Positions 24,501 through 38,600 of a DNA stretch of 64,000 bases are shown piece by piece. The position numbers were made by a program, and so were the translations under genes. The first letter of the stretch is position 1. Every line of letters begins with the position of its first letter. Source of the DNA: Ascidia mentula (taxonomy: Eukaryota > Chordata > Ascidiacea > Phlebobranchia > Ascidiidae); the NCBI GenBank assembly GCA_947561715.1, contig OX387204.1, positions 8,623,001 to 8,687,000 of the forward strand. The letters are read 5' to 3'. The notes beneath the pieces were generated by a model. It had not been told where the DNA came from, searched no databases, and saw nothing but the letters and a program-made list of their open reading frames with translations.

Positions 24501-25675
24501 CGCTGCTGCGGAAGTTTAGGGGCTGGCTCCATCGAAACAAAAACAACGTCGTCATCTTCGCCGTTGTCGTTCTTGGAACGCTTGTGTTGATGTTGTTCTG
24601 TTACCCACTCTTGGGCAATCTGCTGGATGGGACTCACTCTTAAATTGTCGTAGAGACGCACGCCGTTGACACCGGCTGTTACTTCACTGGTTGAGGAGGT
24701 GTTGGGAACTCGGCATCCGCCGTATGATCCACACTGGCTTTGCTGAGTGGAGTTACACTCGTCCGCACGCCTTTTGCGAGGGGATACGCCAGATACGGAA
24801 GAGGAAGATGATAGTGAAGAGGACGAATAGGATGACAGAGTGGAGGATGTTGACATGTCAGAAACCTTTTTTGCCGCGGAAACGCAAACAGGTGATTGTG
24901 AGCAATAGGCCGAAGATGAAGGAATAAACCCTTGAGTCATTGGAACACCAACATGGGGTAAATGGCTGTAACTCCCACGGGTTAGGGCGCTGCCCAAACT
25001 ACCGCCCACGGTTCCTGCTGTCGGCGACGGAGGAGCTGAAGATAAAGACATCTTGCTGTCTCGAATCACAGTGCAATCACCACATGCTCCTGTGGCGCTA
25101 AAGCGGTTCTTGTTCTTAAGTTCGTCAAGTGTGCAGCCATGTTTTGACGCCTGATTGACGTTTGGATGGTGTCGGTGGCGGTAGTACGCCTGGCGACGCA
25201 TTGCTTGTTCTGATGAAGCCGGAACTTGATGCGTTAGGAGAGGCAAAGTCGGCGGTTGCATTGGCACTACGCCACTCTGACCGACAAAAGCTCCGTTTGA
25301 TTCCAGTACCTTATACTCGCTCTGCATCACATGGCTATCTGCGTACATCAGTCTTTGTGTTTCGGCAACTGACATTCCGCTGACGTTCGGATTTTGGGCT
25401 TCTATTATTGAAAACTGTGACATATCCTTTTGATTCATGACGCTGGACCGAGCCGCGTGGGCGCTGACGGGCATTGGACTGGAATCAGGCACTGAGCTTG
25501 GGGCAAACCAAAACGTCGCGCCGTTCTCTGGCACACGCAGACAACTGAGCGCGTTGTGAACCTGATTCGTCACTATTTCACACACATTGGCTGTGCTGCT
25601 TCCGCCACTGGAGGCAAACGGCGAACAGAAGGCGCCGCCAACTTTCTGGCCAAAGGGAAAATTGTCTGTCGACAT
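15580..25675 (-). CDS. PIM: PIM-family Ser/Thr kinase with long N-terminal extension (966 aa)
   Basis: Exons: 25675-23767, 17230-17090, 16819-16674, 16425-16294, 16152-15580; all GT-AG, phases consistent, 2901 nt including stop. The kinase domain is about residues 620-873: glycine loop GAGGGG (627-632), ATP-binding Lys in VAIK (K649), hinge ERPQPV (703-708) with the extra proline typical of PIM kinases, catalytic HRDIKDEN (747-754), DFG (768-770), activation segment [10 protein letters not shown] (PIM kinases have PPEW where most have APE) and closing QHPWL. PIM kinases are constitutively active survival and growth kinases of about 313 aa. Here an extra region of about 620 residues, rich in Ser, Gln, Pro and Thr with a Q8 run, precedes the kinase, and a tail of about 93 residues follows. 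The first in-frame ATG has A at -3, but 34 open codons precede it, so a 5' exon is possible. The first intron is 6.5 kb and interrupts the Gly637 codon. Confidence 0.92.
17231..23766. other. PIM intron 1, 6.5 kb
   Basis: A long first intron that cuts the kinase glycine-loop region. Its G+C is visibly higher than in nearby exons; for example the line at 21001 is about 60% G+C. The longest open stretch, 21831-22493 on the plus strand, starts with TTG, has no early ATG and shows no domain. No tRNA, repeat or nested gene was recognised. It may hold regulatory sequence. Confidence 0.4.
24029..24052 (-). repeat. CAG/CAA tract coding Q8 in the PIM N-terminal extension
   Basis: Eight glutamine codons (residues 542-549) as interrupted CAG and CAA repeats, followed within 20 residues by two QQQ runs. 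Mixed codons suggest the tract is fairly stable. Confidence 0.85.
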
Positions 25676-28600
25676 TCTTGCTGCTTGTGGCGTGAGGCAG
25701 ATGTAAACCGCTTGGCACGTGTTGTCTAACTCACAATAGACAAAGTTTAAAACATCTTCATAAACATCTGGTTTCACGAGCCACAGGCTGATTGCTAGTA
25801 TTTATAGATAATGCTAAAACATAAAAATATTATTAATTGAGGATGTATCGTATGCACCAAAGAGTAAAAATATAAAGTCTGTATGACATTTCAAATGGCA
25901 TTATTCCTTCACGATTATCGTTATGAAGTACTATCCTAATAAATTGTCAATCCGCCAACCGTTACGGGACAGTTTGCATACAAAGTCACGCCAGATCACG
26001 AACACGGAGGATAGTTAGTAACCTTTCAAAATGCCTTAACGGCAAATTGTAATAATTAATCTTACCTTTATGGTATTGTCTACCATTCGCCTAATCCTGA
26101 GATACAGTACTGGATCTTACTTGACTGCTGCTACATCATAATAAACTTAGCTTTGTAAAAATGTCTCTGAAGGCGATTTATGCTGTCCTTACTGCCATGC
26201 CTAACTCTGGGAGTGAGACTCTCGGTGTAACATAAAGGACGTTATTTACCTATTGGCACCGACAAAACATCTGAAATCACAGCAGAAAAACACACCCACT
26301 CGTCTACCGCCTGCCTGTTCGCAACTCAAAACACCGGCCGCCTTTCTCTGTCATACCACCACAACAAAGCATTTGCAGTAAACAAACCACTGACAGTTAG
26401 TCTGTCGTTAACATTAACTGCCTGCCATGTAAAATAACAACCTCCGAACTTACGTTGATGTGTTACAAACATAGCGATTCGTCTTTGACAAGCCGAGCCA
26501 CAGCGACACGACGCCACACGCACACAACGATGCGTCTCGCACGAGCTCAGGCACAGACTGAACCAACGTCGTCGTGTTCTTGCGCTTCTAAAGCGACGCA
26601 CAAAGAAGATTAGAAAGCTGCGAGGAGAGGGCGCTCTCTCTTTCTCCAACGCGTCTGGACTACCCCGCTGCTACCAGTTGTCGAGAACACTCTCGTGTTA
26701 CCAACGACGCGACTTGGTTTTTCCCGCTATAGCGGGGCGCCTTCGTGCTACCCAGGAAGGCAGCACGGGACTGATAAAAGCGCCACGGGTCATTGTAGTC
26801 CGAGCTGCGATTAGCAACTAGATAATTGGCCACCTTTAATGGTACCGCCCGGTCTTTCACGACTGACCGAGGGCTTTTTGGCCGGGTCTTTTACTCGCAC
26901 AAACGGCATCTATTCACGCCTGGGGGCGCGAAATTTGCAACAAAAAGCAGCTGTGACATACTGCAGAGCAAAAATCCAAGCGTATATTTCTACAAAAAAA
27001 CAAATTTGATGCATTTCATGCATTACCACCATCAAAAGACCGATTAGATTGCATGTAAATCATGTATGCAAAGTACGCTTAAAGTCGCACCGCCTACCTC
27101 CTTGCGATCTGTTTACCAGTTTAAAACGGGATCCCTTTGCCAGTAAGGACATTCTCACAAAGCACGTTCTTTTGCCTTGCTTCTTACAATAAACGCACTT
27201 ATCGACCAAAGGCATTGCTAAGCGTCGCACGAAAAACATTGTGAAGTGTTTAAGGAACACAGTTCAAATCGTCTATACCCCTGTGTTCCCGCCACCATAT
27301 TGTTAATTCACCCTGCCGATGAAGTGGCTACATACGTAGCTATGGCAATTATCAATTACTTGGGATGGTAAGTGCTCAAGTCGACGCTCATTTACGCGTA
27401 ACTGAGTTGGACGCTGACGACCCAGGGTTTGACTTAAAGCTGCCTTAACTGTCGTGTGTGCGTACGTTTTAAACAAACGCCCCCTTTGCCAATTAAAGTG
27501 ACGTAGTGGCGACCAGAAAACGTTCACGGTTGTATGGGGAGACATATGACGTAGGGCACGCAAGGAAGAATTCGTGGGGTTGTTTCGTTCGGATGTGAAA
27601 CCAGCAATTAAACGTCCGAAAATCGCCCTTCTTTGAGTACTTCAGCTGTTAAGTTCACCCCGTGGCCATACATCACAAACAAAATCGACGCCTTCTGTCG
27701 GACTTGACGTTATCACATTTACGCATATGTCGAAATTACTTGCAAGTGCAAACATGTAAAACCATGTAGTATTACTGATTAGGTTTTATCAGGCCACTTT
27801 TTCAAGAACAAGCCCAGAGGAATATCGGTTTCAGAGGGAAGAGTGAAACTATAAAAAATGTAAACTACAGAAACCAAATGGAGACAAACGGAGCGTATGG
27901 AGAAAATAGGACAGTTCGATGGAAAATTCGTCATAAGCATGCTTCGCTCGCACTAGCAGCACGAAGGCTCCACGTCATAGCTCTTTCGCTTCAGGCAACA
28001 TATCGAAATGATATACAATGCAGTCGATAGCTACGTCATAAATCGCCAACAAACTAACATACGCAAGCGCACGCTTACGTGGCGATCGGTACATTAAACC
28101 TTTATCTCGAGCGACCTATAAAGGCTGTGCATGCCAAGGTGATTTTAACGCATAAATAGTTCACGAAATAAAACTGAGGGTGATTTCCGTTGAAGGTTGT
28201 TGACATGCCAAGTTCATCAGGCGGGAGGGGGAAAAACGATGAATCATGTGACTCCAAAAATACCGGAAAAATAAAGTTTGCCGCAGTATTTTTTATGCGT
28301 AGTAATAATTATATGGGACGTAAATTATTCAAGCAATTGGAATTTGAATTGGGCGTCACGCATCGAATGGTATATGCGAATCGCAAACGGTGCTCTGGGT
28401 CGGAGATTTGATGTCAGAAACGACGTAATTACAGAATAAGCATAGAAAAAACAAAAACCGAAACAGACAGCCCTGGCTGCAACATTCATATGACCATAGA
28501 CAGCCCAACGTGCACATTTTACGACATCCTTATTTGTGTTGCTCCGGCGTCGTATGATTATACGCAAACTTTCCTCCAGGGAAGGAAAACAGTCTGGAGG

Positions 28601-31600
28601 CGGAAGATAAACAAAACACCCCGCATGGGGGAATTTGCCTCCAAGATGCAGCTGCGCTCTTTTGTTCGCTCAGGAAGGAAATCAATGCGCCCCCTGTGCT
28701 ATGGCGGGCCATGTAATATCGCGTTGAATCTACGCCGGAGGTATCGCTTGCATAACAAGTCAAGACGTTGCGTCTCGTCGTGCCACAACAAGAATATCCG
28801 CGGACTTGTTCCACAGCGTGTTTGTTTGGAATTTGCGAACTTTAGCAGGTTAAGGATACTCAAGAGCAAACGTTGAAAAACGTTCGAAGCAGATATTCGT
28901 GGCCAATCGTAGTGGCGACTGCTTACATTATCGGTTTTGAAAACATTTCGTAGGCAGTAGTCGCGTGCACGGCGTCAAAATGTAAAGAATGTGAACAAAC
29001 AAGCCTGCATATCGTCATAGGTTCCGTATTTCTCTCGCCAAGCCCCGTGACGGTTATGTTGGGCGCGAGAAAGTTGAAACCACGTTAAAGACTCAAGTTC
29101 GTTGCATGTTGTTCGTCAGGTTGTTGCCACGATCAAAACAAGTTTTGATAGCACTGCCTTTCTCGCATGCGCAAGACATCCCCGACTGACCCACGCGGTG
29201 AGACGAATGCGCAAGTTATGACGTCATCAAGTTGTTCGCGACCCGATAAGGTTGTCTGGAGTAAGCGGACTCAACAAATGGCTGAGACCAGCACTTTACG
29301 TGATGTATGGGACGTCTCAAAAACTACAATATACGAACGGGATTCAACGTACGTGCGTTAATGCAAAGTGATCAGGAAGTTTGCAAATGTGCACTTTTTA
29401 CCTTCTCCCTTTAGTCAAGATGAACTTTCCAGCTTGTCGTAAACAATTATGGCTGTCATCAATGAATACAATGGGGTCAATAGGCGAATCGTGGCTACGG
29501 TAAAAACCTCAACACTCAGTTTTATATTCACTGATATATATTGCAAAAATTACATTTGTGACAAAAGATTCCGAGACCATTGGTCAATGTCAGAGATAAG
29601 GCCCGTTCTGTTGTTTGCAATGGGGTTAAGCTGCAGGTAAAAATCTATATTTTAGAAAAGCATTACAAAGAGTGTTTCAGGGGTACGCGAAATGGTCCCT
29701 GTGCGCAGCCACAATCGATAACTTGTAAGGACGAGGGTGTGCGACTGATGGATTGCCTGAACGTGCTCGGCCAAAATCGTTGATACAGTAACATAAGACT
29801 ACTGCAAGCCAGACGCCCTTACGTTGTAGAAAGCAACACCATGGATAAGGTTTTTGCGCCGAGATCGTTCCTTGCAAATTCGCGGCTTCAATGGGGAACC
29901 TTGACCTTCTAATGCGTTGCTTTTTCTGCAAATATCCACATGGCGCCCTTGTCAGCCTGCGATGGCGTCATACCTTAGGGTGGGCCCGAGATTTTGCGCC
30001 GAGGCGGGATTCGAGTGGCCGTAATGCGATAACTGCAGTGGTGTATCACTTTCTGCTCTTATCGGGCAGCTTTTATCTGCGACCTCGCAAGCGGTGAAAT
30101 GTCAGCTGCAGCTCGAATAAAAACGTCCACGGCAACGCGCTGGCACGCCACGCGTTTCGAGCTGAGCGAACAAAGGACAACAACGAGATTACTCGGGCAG
30201 CGGGGTACAGAGCCCTCTGCGACGGTCTGGCAGACGGGCGAAGATCGTATGTCATGACAGCGCGCTACGGCGTGGCGTTGATAAGGGGTCTCGAACAAAG
30301 GCTCTCGCGCCCTCGTGAGTGGTGACCTTAGCGAAGAGGCGGCAACACAAACAGGAAAATTGCGAGACCGGGCAGCGACCAACGGTCTTCTACCAAACCG
30401 GTATTGCCTGGGAGACCGGCGCCATTAGTACAGTTTTGCCGACAGGAGTAGCTACACACACGGTTTGGCGCGAACAAAAGGTTTACGGAAGCTTGCCGCG
30501 CAGGTTAACTGCCCTTGACGCGGATGCCTCTTCTTGGAGGTGCAACCTACGTAGAAATGCCACCAAAATGTATCAAGCAGATGCCACAGGCGTTGACGCG
30601 CCAAGTACACGATTTAAACCACAGGCGCGAACGAGGCATAATGTACATTCCAGAGCAATCAATCTTAGCGCCGTTGCAATGCGAAGATCGCCTTTTCCAG
30701 TTAGAACACGGGCGTGTGAGTAAACGGACGGGATTTCCGTTAGTGCGCAACCTGCGTTGTCATATCCAACTTAATATAATACCAAAGTGGGGCTGGTTCC
30801 CAAGTTTGGGGTGGACAAGGTTTCTCTGAATGGAAGCGATCACTGCGTTACAATGAAAAGCAATTGCGTTTTGGAAAGCAAACAACATCGTTCGGATTCT
30901 CCGGCTGTAAAGCTATTTGTGATGAGGAATCCGGCCGCTTAGCTCGACAGTGTGCGTGCCTAAACAACATGGACCTAACGTCCTGCGTGATTTATATGAC
31001 TGTAATCGATTTCATAGCGTCGCAGTCTTTTGCAAAGGGTAAACAATTGCGTATATGCGAGTAACTTTTCGTCACATCCGTGAATGTCGAATTGCAAAAC
31101 CGATACGTGACGTCACACACAACGACCGCTATTTGACCGCTTGACGTCACGATGCGAAGTGGAACGACTGTTTCGCAAACACGACCCACTGGTTTGGGAG
31201 GTACTGACGCAATACCTGGCATATATTCGTTCAAGAAACAGGTTTATTACTCTGAAAGGTTTTCAATTTTAAAGATTCTTTGTGCTAAACGCAAAATATG
31301 TGTTCGGTGTCTACCGTTCACGCGTGCTTGTGTGTGTATGGCGGTTCGTAGGGATTGTGGGAAAGTACAATAATCCTTTCAAGCGCATACTTTTGAAAAT
31401 ATAACCGTTTGTCCACATACAAGTTGTTCGGTTGTTGCCATGTTGCACCAGTGCAGGCACGAGCTACGTGCAATAGCAACTGGTTATAAGCTCACGTGAG
31501 CGTCTTGCGCAAGCTCATCGAAAACAGGCAACGCGCTCGACCAGCTATAAATGACTCGCGATGGCGTCCTTTTAAACGCACTATACTATTTATAGCGTGG

Positions 31601-32354
31601 CGGAGACGTGCACACTTGTGTGACTGTGGCTAAGCGAGCTATGAGCATGATCTAACATGCCTGCAACAGGTCACAGGGATATTTATCAACTTGGCCTATG
31701 CATAATATATTACGATGACCCGATTTCGGCGACCCCGCTTACGCAAGGCTACGTCACCAGCACGAAACTAATAGCTATTGAACAGTTATTCTGACTATGA
31801 TGTTGAGGGTAATTTATGATTCACAATATGCTGAGGACTTTGCTGCGGACGCCCATGCAAAAGACAAGACAATTTTTTAAGCAACAGGCTGTGAAATCCG
31901 TAATGGTTTTATGAAAACGAAACTTCTAGGTTTTCTTTGACACTTTATTTTGATACCGACAATGCGACAACATTTATTTGTTTCGGGGATGGAGAAAGAC
32001 CACCCATCCTGTAGGATTTAACTGCAACTGTTTGCAATCGAAACTCACAGCCACTCACCAACGGTGTGTTCATAATGATTCAGCGGTTCAGACGATATAT
32101 AATGGGACAAACGTTGCGCAACTCGATTTGTTGCCAGGCGAGGCGGGACTGAAGCGTGATCAACATGTTTTGCAATGTGATGTGGCCATGTCAGCGCAAT
32201 ACGCCATCGACAACATTATTGCGAAAGAAAAATTGCCATTTCGAAGTTTTCAATCGTTTACCACACATTTTATGTGGTGTAAATGCGCAAGTGCGTTTCA
32301 AAGCATTTCACCAAATGACTTTGTGGCGTTTAATAAATCCACGATTGTCTAACA
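25676..32354. other. Region upstream of PIM, no gene recognised
   Basis: Probably the PIM promoter and 5' untranslated exon(s). A pyrimidine-rich acceptor (TTTTTATGTTTTAG on the minus strand near 25815) suggests a 5' untranslated intron. The rest has scattered short open stretches without domains or linked splice sites. Parts, for example 26500-26800 and 30000-30500, are G+C rich. Confidence 0.35.
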
Positions 32355-32651
32355 CAAGGGTGGGCAAACTTTTTGACTCGCGGGCGAAAAATTGTTAAAA
32401 GTTTGACAGGCGAACCAATGGCCCATGCGAGTATAAATTAGCATATAGCGTTTACATTACGTTTTATGAACTATTTACATTAATTCGCGTTAAAACGTTG
32501 CGACAAAAAAAACACACGCTAATGTTACATTAAACTGCATTAGGAACAGCATACATAAGCGACACTAAGTTGTACCAACTCCTGGCGGGCCTGATTAAAA
32601 GACCCAATGGATGGGCCATCTGGCCCGAGGGCTGGAGTTTGCCAATGTCTG
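32355..32651. mobile_element. Short hAT-like non-autonomous element
   Basis: The left end CAAGGGTGGGCAAACT and the right end, read inward, CAGACATTGGCAAACT share CA and the block TGGGCAAACT/TTGGCAAACT. This is the common hAT end type. Flanking 8-mers GTCTAACA and ATTTAACA agree at six of eight positions, a decayed target duplication. The interior has no coding potential. Divergence of the ends and target duplication suggests it is older than the element at 10101. Confidence 0.6.
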
Positions 32652-35600
32652 ATTTAACAGCAACATAATAATAAGAACTGATATATTTGTGCTAGTAATC
32701 AAGCAAACGATCAAGAAAGATGTGTAAAGAAATTTTTAACAGCAGTTATGTTATTTTGTATCTCTTACACATTATTGCTATTAACCTTGTTTGAACTGTT
32801 CTGCACATTGGACAGAACACCTGTATACAATGCTCGGAAATTTTATCTCTTGCCAACAATTTTTGAGCTGAGCAACTTCTGCAACTCTGAAGGCTTGCAC
32901 TTATGGTGACCACACAACGCAATGTACACACAACTAGTAAAACTACATTCCCTCTACACGCATATGGTATGGGCGCATGGTGTCCACGGATCTTCCGTTT
33001 AATTCTGTGCTAACAATGCTGCCAAATCGCGCCTACATGCCATCCGCACTTTTACCACCGTCCAAACCCAACGCTTCACACTTGCCACGAAAGTTGTGCA
33101 TTGCACATCTCGTAGGGTCTAAAATATAGAAAACACGAGGCGAAATATAGGAGAACAGCAGCGTTTACGCTTCTCTTCAAACCATGAGATGATCTCATGT
33201 ACTTGCAACTGGCAACATCTTAACCCCACTGCTTGCTTTCCTCAATAGCTCTTCAAACCCACGCTTCCATCGCCCCACACACGGAGGACACCAAAACATC
33301 TTTCTTCAAACAACAAGCGTTTTAAAACTTGCTTTGTTGGAATCTGAGCTGCGACCACGATTGCTTTTTGGTACATGCACTTTAGCAAACTTCTGGTAGA
33401 ATAAAATTGACTAACCACTAAGAGCTCTGTTGTTGCATTTTGGACGTACAGCCTGGACCGACGAGGACGAGCAGTCGTTGACAACGCGGCACCCGGCGTT
33501 TCTGTCTCCCACACTAGTGAGATTAGTGAGCCGCCGCTCGCATTCTTGTTTCTTTTGTTTCTCCGGGCACTCGTTGCGACCTCATTGGTCGGCCGAGCGC
33601 CTGCGTTGGGCTTCCGCGCACACACAAGGGGCGCGTGTTGCACAGCTGATTTGTGGACTGGCAGTGGGTGCAGCGATATGCTGCAGCCAACAAACAGGGT
33701 TTGCTGATCTGTATTGGTATAATGGTGACCGCGTAAAGCCGGAGTCCGCTGGAGATGTGACAAGTAGAATCACAAGCTTCAAGGACAAATTACCATGGAT
33801 GGTGACGATGATGCATTTAATCGTTGTAACAAAACGGTGCAACGAAGATGCCGGGTCACAGTGCGATTAGTCATAATGGCTTGTCGCTGCTGCGCTTGAA
33901 TAAGCAGCCAGCAATCGAACGTCACGATTATCCTGTTCACGTGTATTGGTAGGACCGCTGCCAATAATCCGCCCAAAACCACCAGGGGAAAAATTAGCTA
34001 CCCCTTTCTTATGTCACGGGACATATGGGTCACATGATTACTCTAATGAGGTGTACAATTCTAACCTTAAGATGCCAAAGTTAATGGAAATTCCTTGCGC
34101 ACAAATGAAAGCTATGTTATATTGCTGTACCGTAAAAGCTGTCGGAATACTTTTATGACAGACCCTCTACTCTGATTGTGTCAAACACCCAACTGAGAAA
34201 CGCTGTCACATCTAAGCAACCTTTAAACATCAGACTCTCACAAATTTAGGGAAGTGACCGAACGTTTATACTGTGATATGGTGTACCGTCGCAACATGTA
34301 ACTGTTGCAGATGAGGAAAGCCGATCGAGCGGATAGCCAACGGTCGAAGTTCCACCCTGTGCACATATATCATTCATGTTTACGAGGTCGGGTCGAGACG
34401 GGAGCACGTCGAATTCGTATATGCGGGCAGGACGAGGGCAGTCAACAGGCCTCCTAAAATAGCACTGCTGAGTATGAAGAGGCTTCGTGAGGAAGGATGC
34501 GCGCGACAGAAATATTATACAAAGAAGCATAGGGGCGATTCCTGAGGTATTCAAACCCTTCGGCGTCGCGTGGCATTCCGATTCCTTTCTATAAGCGGTC
34601 GGTGTTATTTTACATTGAACGCCCTGTACTGGAAAGCGTCGCGGCAATCGGCCTGACAGCGCCCGGTGCCATGTCAGTCCATTAATAGGAAACTCGTTTT
34701 CGCTTTAACACGATGGGTTTCCAAGCCATGGCGATGCTTGGCGACAGAACATACACAAAACACAAGCATCCGCCAGCTTGTCGGCGAGTGACGCATTTAA
34801 GCCCGTAGCTATCCATCCAAATGCGCTGCACGTTGTTTTCGCCCGTAATGACATTACTCCCGGGCTAATAAGGATGTCGAATGTCATACGCGTACGGCGC
34901 CAGGATATTGCCCTTCGCCGAAAGCTCGAATATTACACATTGGATTCAAAACGATTAAGCAGTGATTAAACAGCTCTGTTCTTAAGACTGAACAGGAAAC
35001 TAGAATTACTGCACATTTGACGATTGCTTCATGTTCTCCATCCGTCGTTTGTATTATTTGTTAACCGCCTGCGTTTCTTCACGAAAACCAGGGACACCAT
35101 CAAGATTTCTTTCATTAGAACGACGCCACAGGTGCACGGCGCTCACCTGACGATGTTTGCCAACAGCAAATATAAACGCCGACTCCAAGCGAACGAACCC
35201 ACGGGCGACCTTTCCCAATTGGAAGACACACTGGGGGTTTTCGTTTTCGGTTGCTTTAACACCCACGCTGTGCGTTTGTATTGTTCGCGAAACGCACCCT
35301 AAAAATAAATCCAGCTTTGATTTGTTCGAATTGAAGCACGAATTAAGACGAAACAGGTAAAACACACGATAGCGCACTCGTTTACCTGCTGCCGGCTTCA
35401 TGTTTGATTTGGTTCTCAGACTATTGCATCCAATTGAAAATGACCTACATTCTACTACACTTTTTGTGAGCAAGGTTGCAAGCAAGTGCCATTGGTAAGC
35501 AAGGTTGTTGTGCAACTCTGTTTACGAGTCAGAAGTGTGACTGATTCCACAGGTGGTTTGAGTGGGACACACAGTACACAGGCCGTGGAAATACCAGACG

Positions 35601-38600
35601 CGGAGCTGGTAATGGCATGCCCACGCTTATTTAACACAGCGCGTGCACGTTTCCAATGTCACCTTGGTAGATTGCTTTTACTCCGTACTGCATGGCGCGG
35701 GTACTGATATTTAAGAGGAAATGTTTCCCGTACGTCACAACAAATAACGTTTGGAATTAAAATACTTGTGTAGTAAATAAAAATCCGACCACAGGTTATA
35801 TATGCACAAAAAACATCTATCTGCTTCATTAAGGACTCCAGAGTCTCCCAGAGACCAAAACACCCGGCACAACACGAGTAGAAATGGTTAGAGTGAAGGT
35901 TTAAAAACCTCAAACCGAAAAGCTCGACGTGACGTGCATGACGGGCGCGGCTCCGAAATTTGATGCAGGCAAAGTAGTCGAATTGCGCAGACACCGCACA
36001 CGCCCTCCATCGAAATATGCACTGGGGTCGTGTCGCTCATTGCAAATTCGGCGTCCTGCATTCTGTTTTTCCTTTGTCGCTCGACAGGCGCTGATTTCAC
36101 GTGCATGCAAATTTTGAACGCAGTTTGATCCCTGTTGCGCCAAAAGAGATTCATCAAACTTATTTAAATTGTTAAAAGTGTTGATGTGCTCAAATAAGAA
36201 TCGATTTGTTTGAATCGTTGTACTACAGTTTGTATTTCTTGGAACAATGGTTGTCACAATACGTGGTTTTATTTGATTTAGAAATGACTGCACGGGCATT
36301 TTCACGATGACCTAGGAAATTGCTCTACACAAGTAAACGAGTTATTCATCAGACCAACGCTGCAATTCGGCACAAACGAAACCTGAAGGTTTTGCGAGCG
36401 AAAAAGGAACAAAATTGTAGGCACTGTGCGCATGCATGAGGTGAGTGCAATTGGCCCTGCGAAAAAACACCAATGAGTTCTCCACAGAAAAGTCTGAAGT
36501 ACAAGTCAACATGTGACGTCAGGAAAGCAGCAACTCGCACGATGGCCGTGTGCGCTACCACGAGTCATTAATCAAACACACGCAGTTAACCCTGCGTGCA
36601 GGATACTCAATATACTTGACAGACCGCCAGGTTTCGCTGACATTCTTCTAATTTTCCCCTTTATGATAGTCAAATGTGCTTTAGTGATTATTGCTGCTTG
36701 TAACCTAGTCCAAAAAATGGGGAAAATATAATACGGCTGTCAGCGTTTGAGGTCATGTGATTTCTGCTGCCCGGAAGCATGGGATGCAAACGTTGAGATT
36801 GTGTACTTGATAATTCCGTTGACAAGCTAGGTTTCCAATTACAACCTTCACTAATAAATCGCAACGATTGTAAATGATACAAACAACAGCGCGATTAAGG
36901 TTTACTTTCAACAATGGCTTGAATTTACATGGTTTCTGTGCACGGGGCGCGGTTTGGCAAAGCTGTCACGACTGGGTGTGGGCCTACGGCGAGCCTTTCG
37001 TCAAAAGGGGTTAGTCATCTCTTCATTTGCGCCCGGAGCATGCCAGGAAGGGCCGTTTCCTCCGTTGCTAATAGTGATCTTTCCGTACTGTCGATTTATA
37101 CCGCATCCGTTTGATGATTCATTTTCCTGGCGCTAAACTCATTTTGCGTTAGTTGCTTATGACCTTCTGCTCAAGAACCCGAATCACGAAAATATCAGTT
37201 AGGTTTTTGTTAATAGGGCCCTACACGATTGTCACCAATCTTAACCGAGAGGTTTTTTCGTTTCAAATGCCTGGTCGTGTGCATAACTCAATGAGGTCGC
37301 AGATATAATTAAACTAATTGTGATTGTGCAGGACCCTTGTCGATATTTACTCGATTGTTTCTATGTAATTATGCAGTTGCCACCTTAACATTGCAAGCTA
37401 CTGCCGTGGAGGTGACAACACAAAGTAAAACTATTTTTAGCAACAAAACTAATGCAGAACAATATAGCATGAGAATGAAGGAATGCTTTGCCTGGTAATA
37501 TTTTAAGGTACTTCTGTTGGTGTAACCAGTTTTTCGTTTTCTAATTTAGTTTCGTCAAGAATAATGTCTCTTGTACCAGAGAGGTACTTTTCAGAAAATG
37601 CGTTTAAAAATAAACGACAGGCAAAAACAGCTAATCAGTTTAGATTTTGAAGGTCTACAGGAAGAGCGAAACGGCGGTGTTTCGAGGTGTAGTACCACAG
37701 AAACAATTTTTTCCTGTTTCGCAACACACGGGAAAGAAGGGAACTGAACAAACAAATAGGGAACAGACAAAGCGACACGAGGGATTTTCCCCTGTGTGCG
37801 ATTGCGACGCAGTTGCCACACTTGTGAACAAGCGAACCCAAACAAGTTGCACAATGGTCAAATTTTGCAGCATTGTTGAATGCGTTGGAGGTTTCGGGAC
37901 TGCCCGTGGCTAAGAATAGGCGGATTCTTGTTCCTATACGGGTTCGCTGGGTTCATTTACAACGTCAGAATCATTCCCGATATAAAACCACCCGAACCTT
38001 AGCAATGTTTGTGGCTTATTTTACTGAGGTTTTTCGCATCAGGACGGCATCATCGCGTCGTCATTAAATCTGCTGCAGTTTTACAACCGGATTTCTGGTG
38101 TCGTACTACACTGCGCCCAACATGACAATAAAGCGTTTGCACTACAGGAAATCGTTTGTTTACCCACGTTATTTTGTGCAAACCGGAAGAGGGTGTCATT
38201 GCAACAGCGGAAACAAGCTAAGCTTCAACGGTAAGATTAACGCGTTTTTAAGCAGAACAAGTCCCCAAAAATGATGAATGTTCAGATACACAACTGACCA
38301 GAAGGATGGAGGCAAACACCTAACACCTGGGACATTTACAACGTCAGTGTCCTAAAAAGTGCAGCGTTTTGCATGCAGTTAGGAACGTTATATTTTAAAC
38401 TACTGACATTGGATGACAAAGAGATATCGACAGCTAAATGACCCCAAGATACTTTCAACCAAACATTAATTACGCCAATACGAGAACTCGACAGACCATT
38501 TCTCATGTCAGGCAATCAAGCACCCCGCGGTTCGTGACCAAAACGCTCGAAATGAGCAACATGTTGTCCCATCAGGTCGACTTCAAAAGCGCCCGGCAAC

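Noticed and set aside
33242-33870. Overlapping 173- and 146-codon frames on both strands
   Set aside because: They overlap in opposite directions, show no known domain and have no linked splice sites.
35910-36305. 131-codon minus-strand frame
   Set aside because: No domain, no splice context and no repeat ends; treated as a chance frame.
37857-37913. Peptide MVKFCSIVEC resembling the start of a THAP zinc finger
   Set aside because: The frame ends after 19 residues and no downstream exon with the rest of a THAP domain was found.
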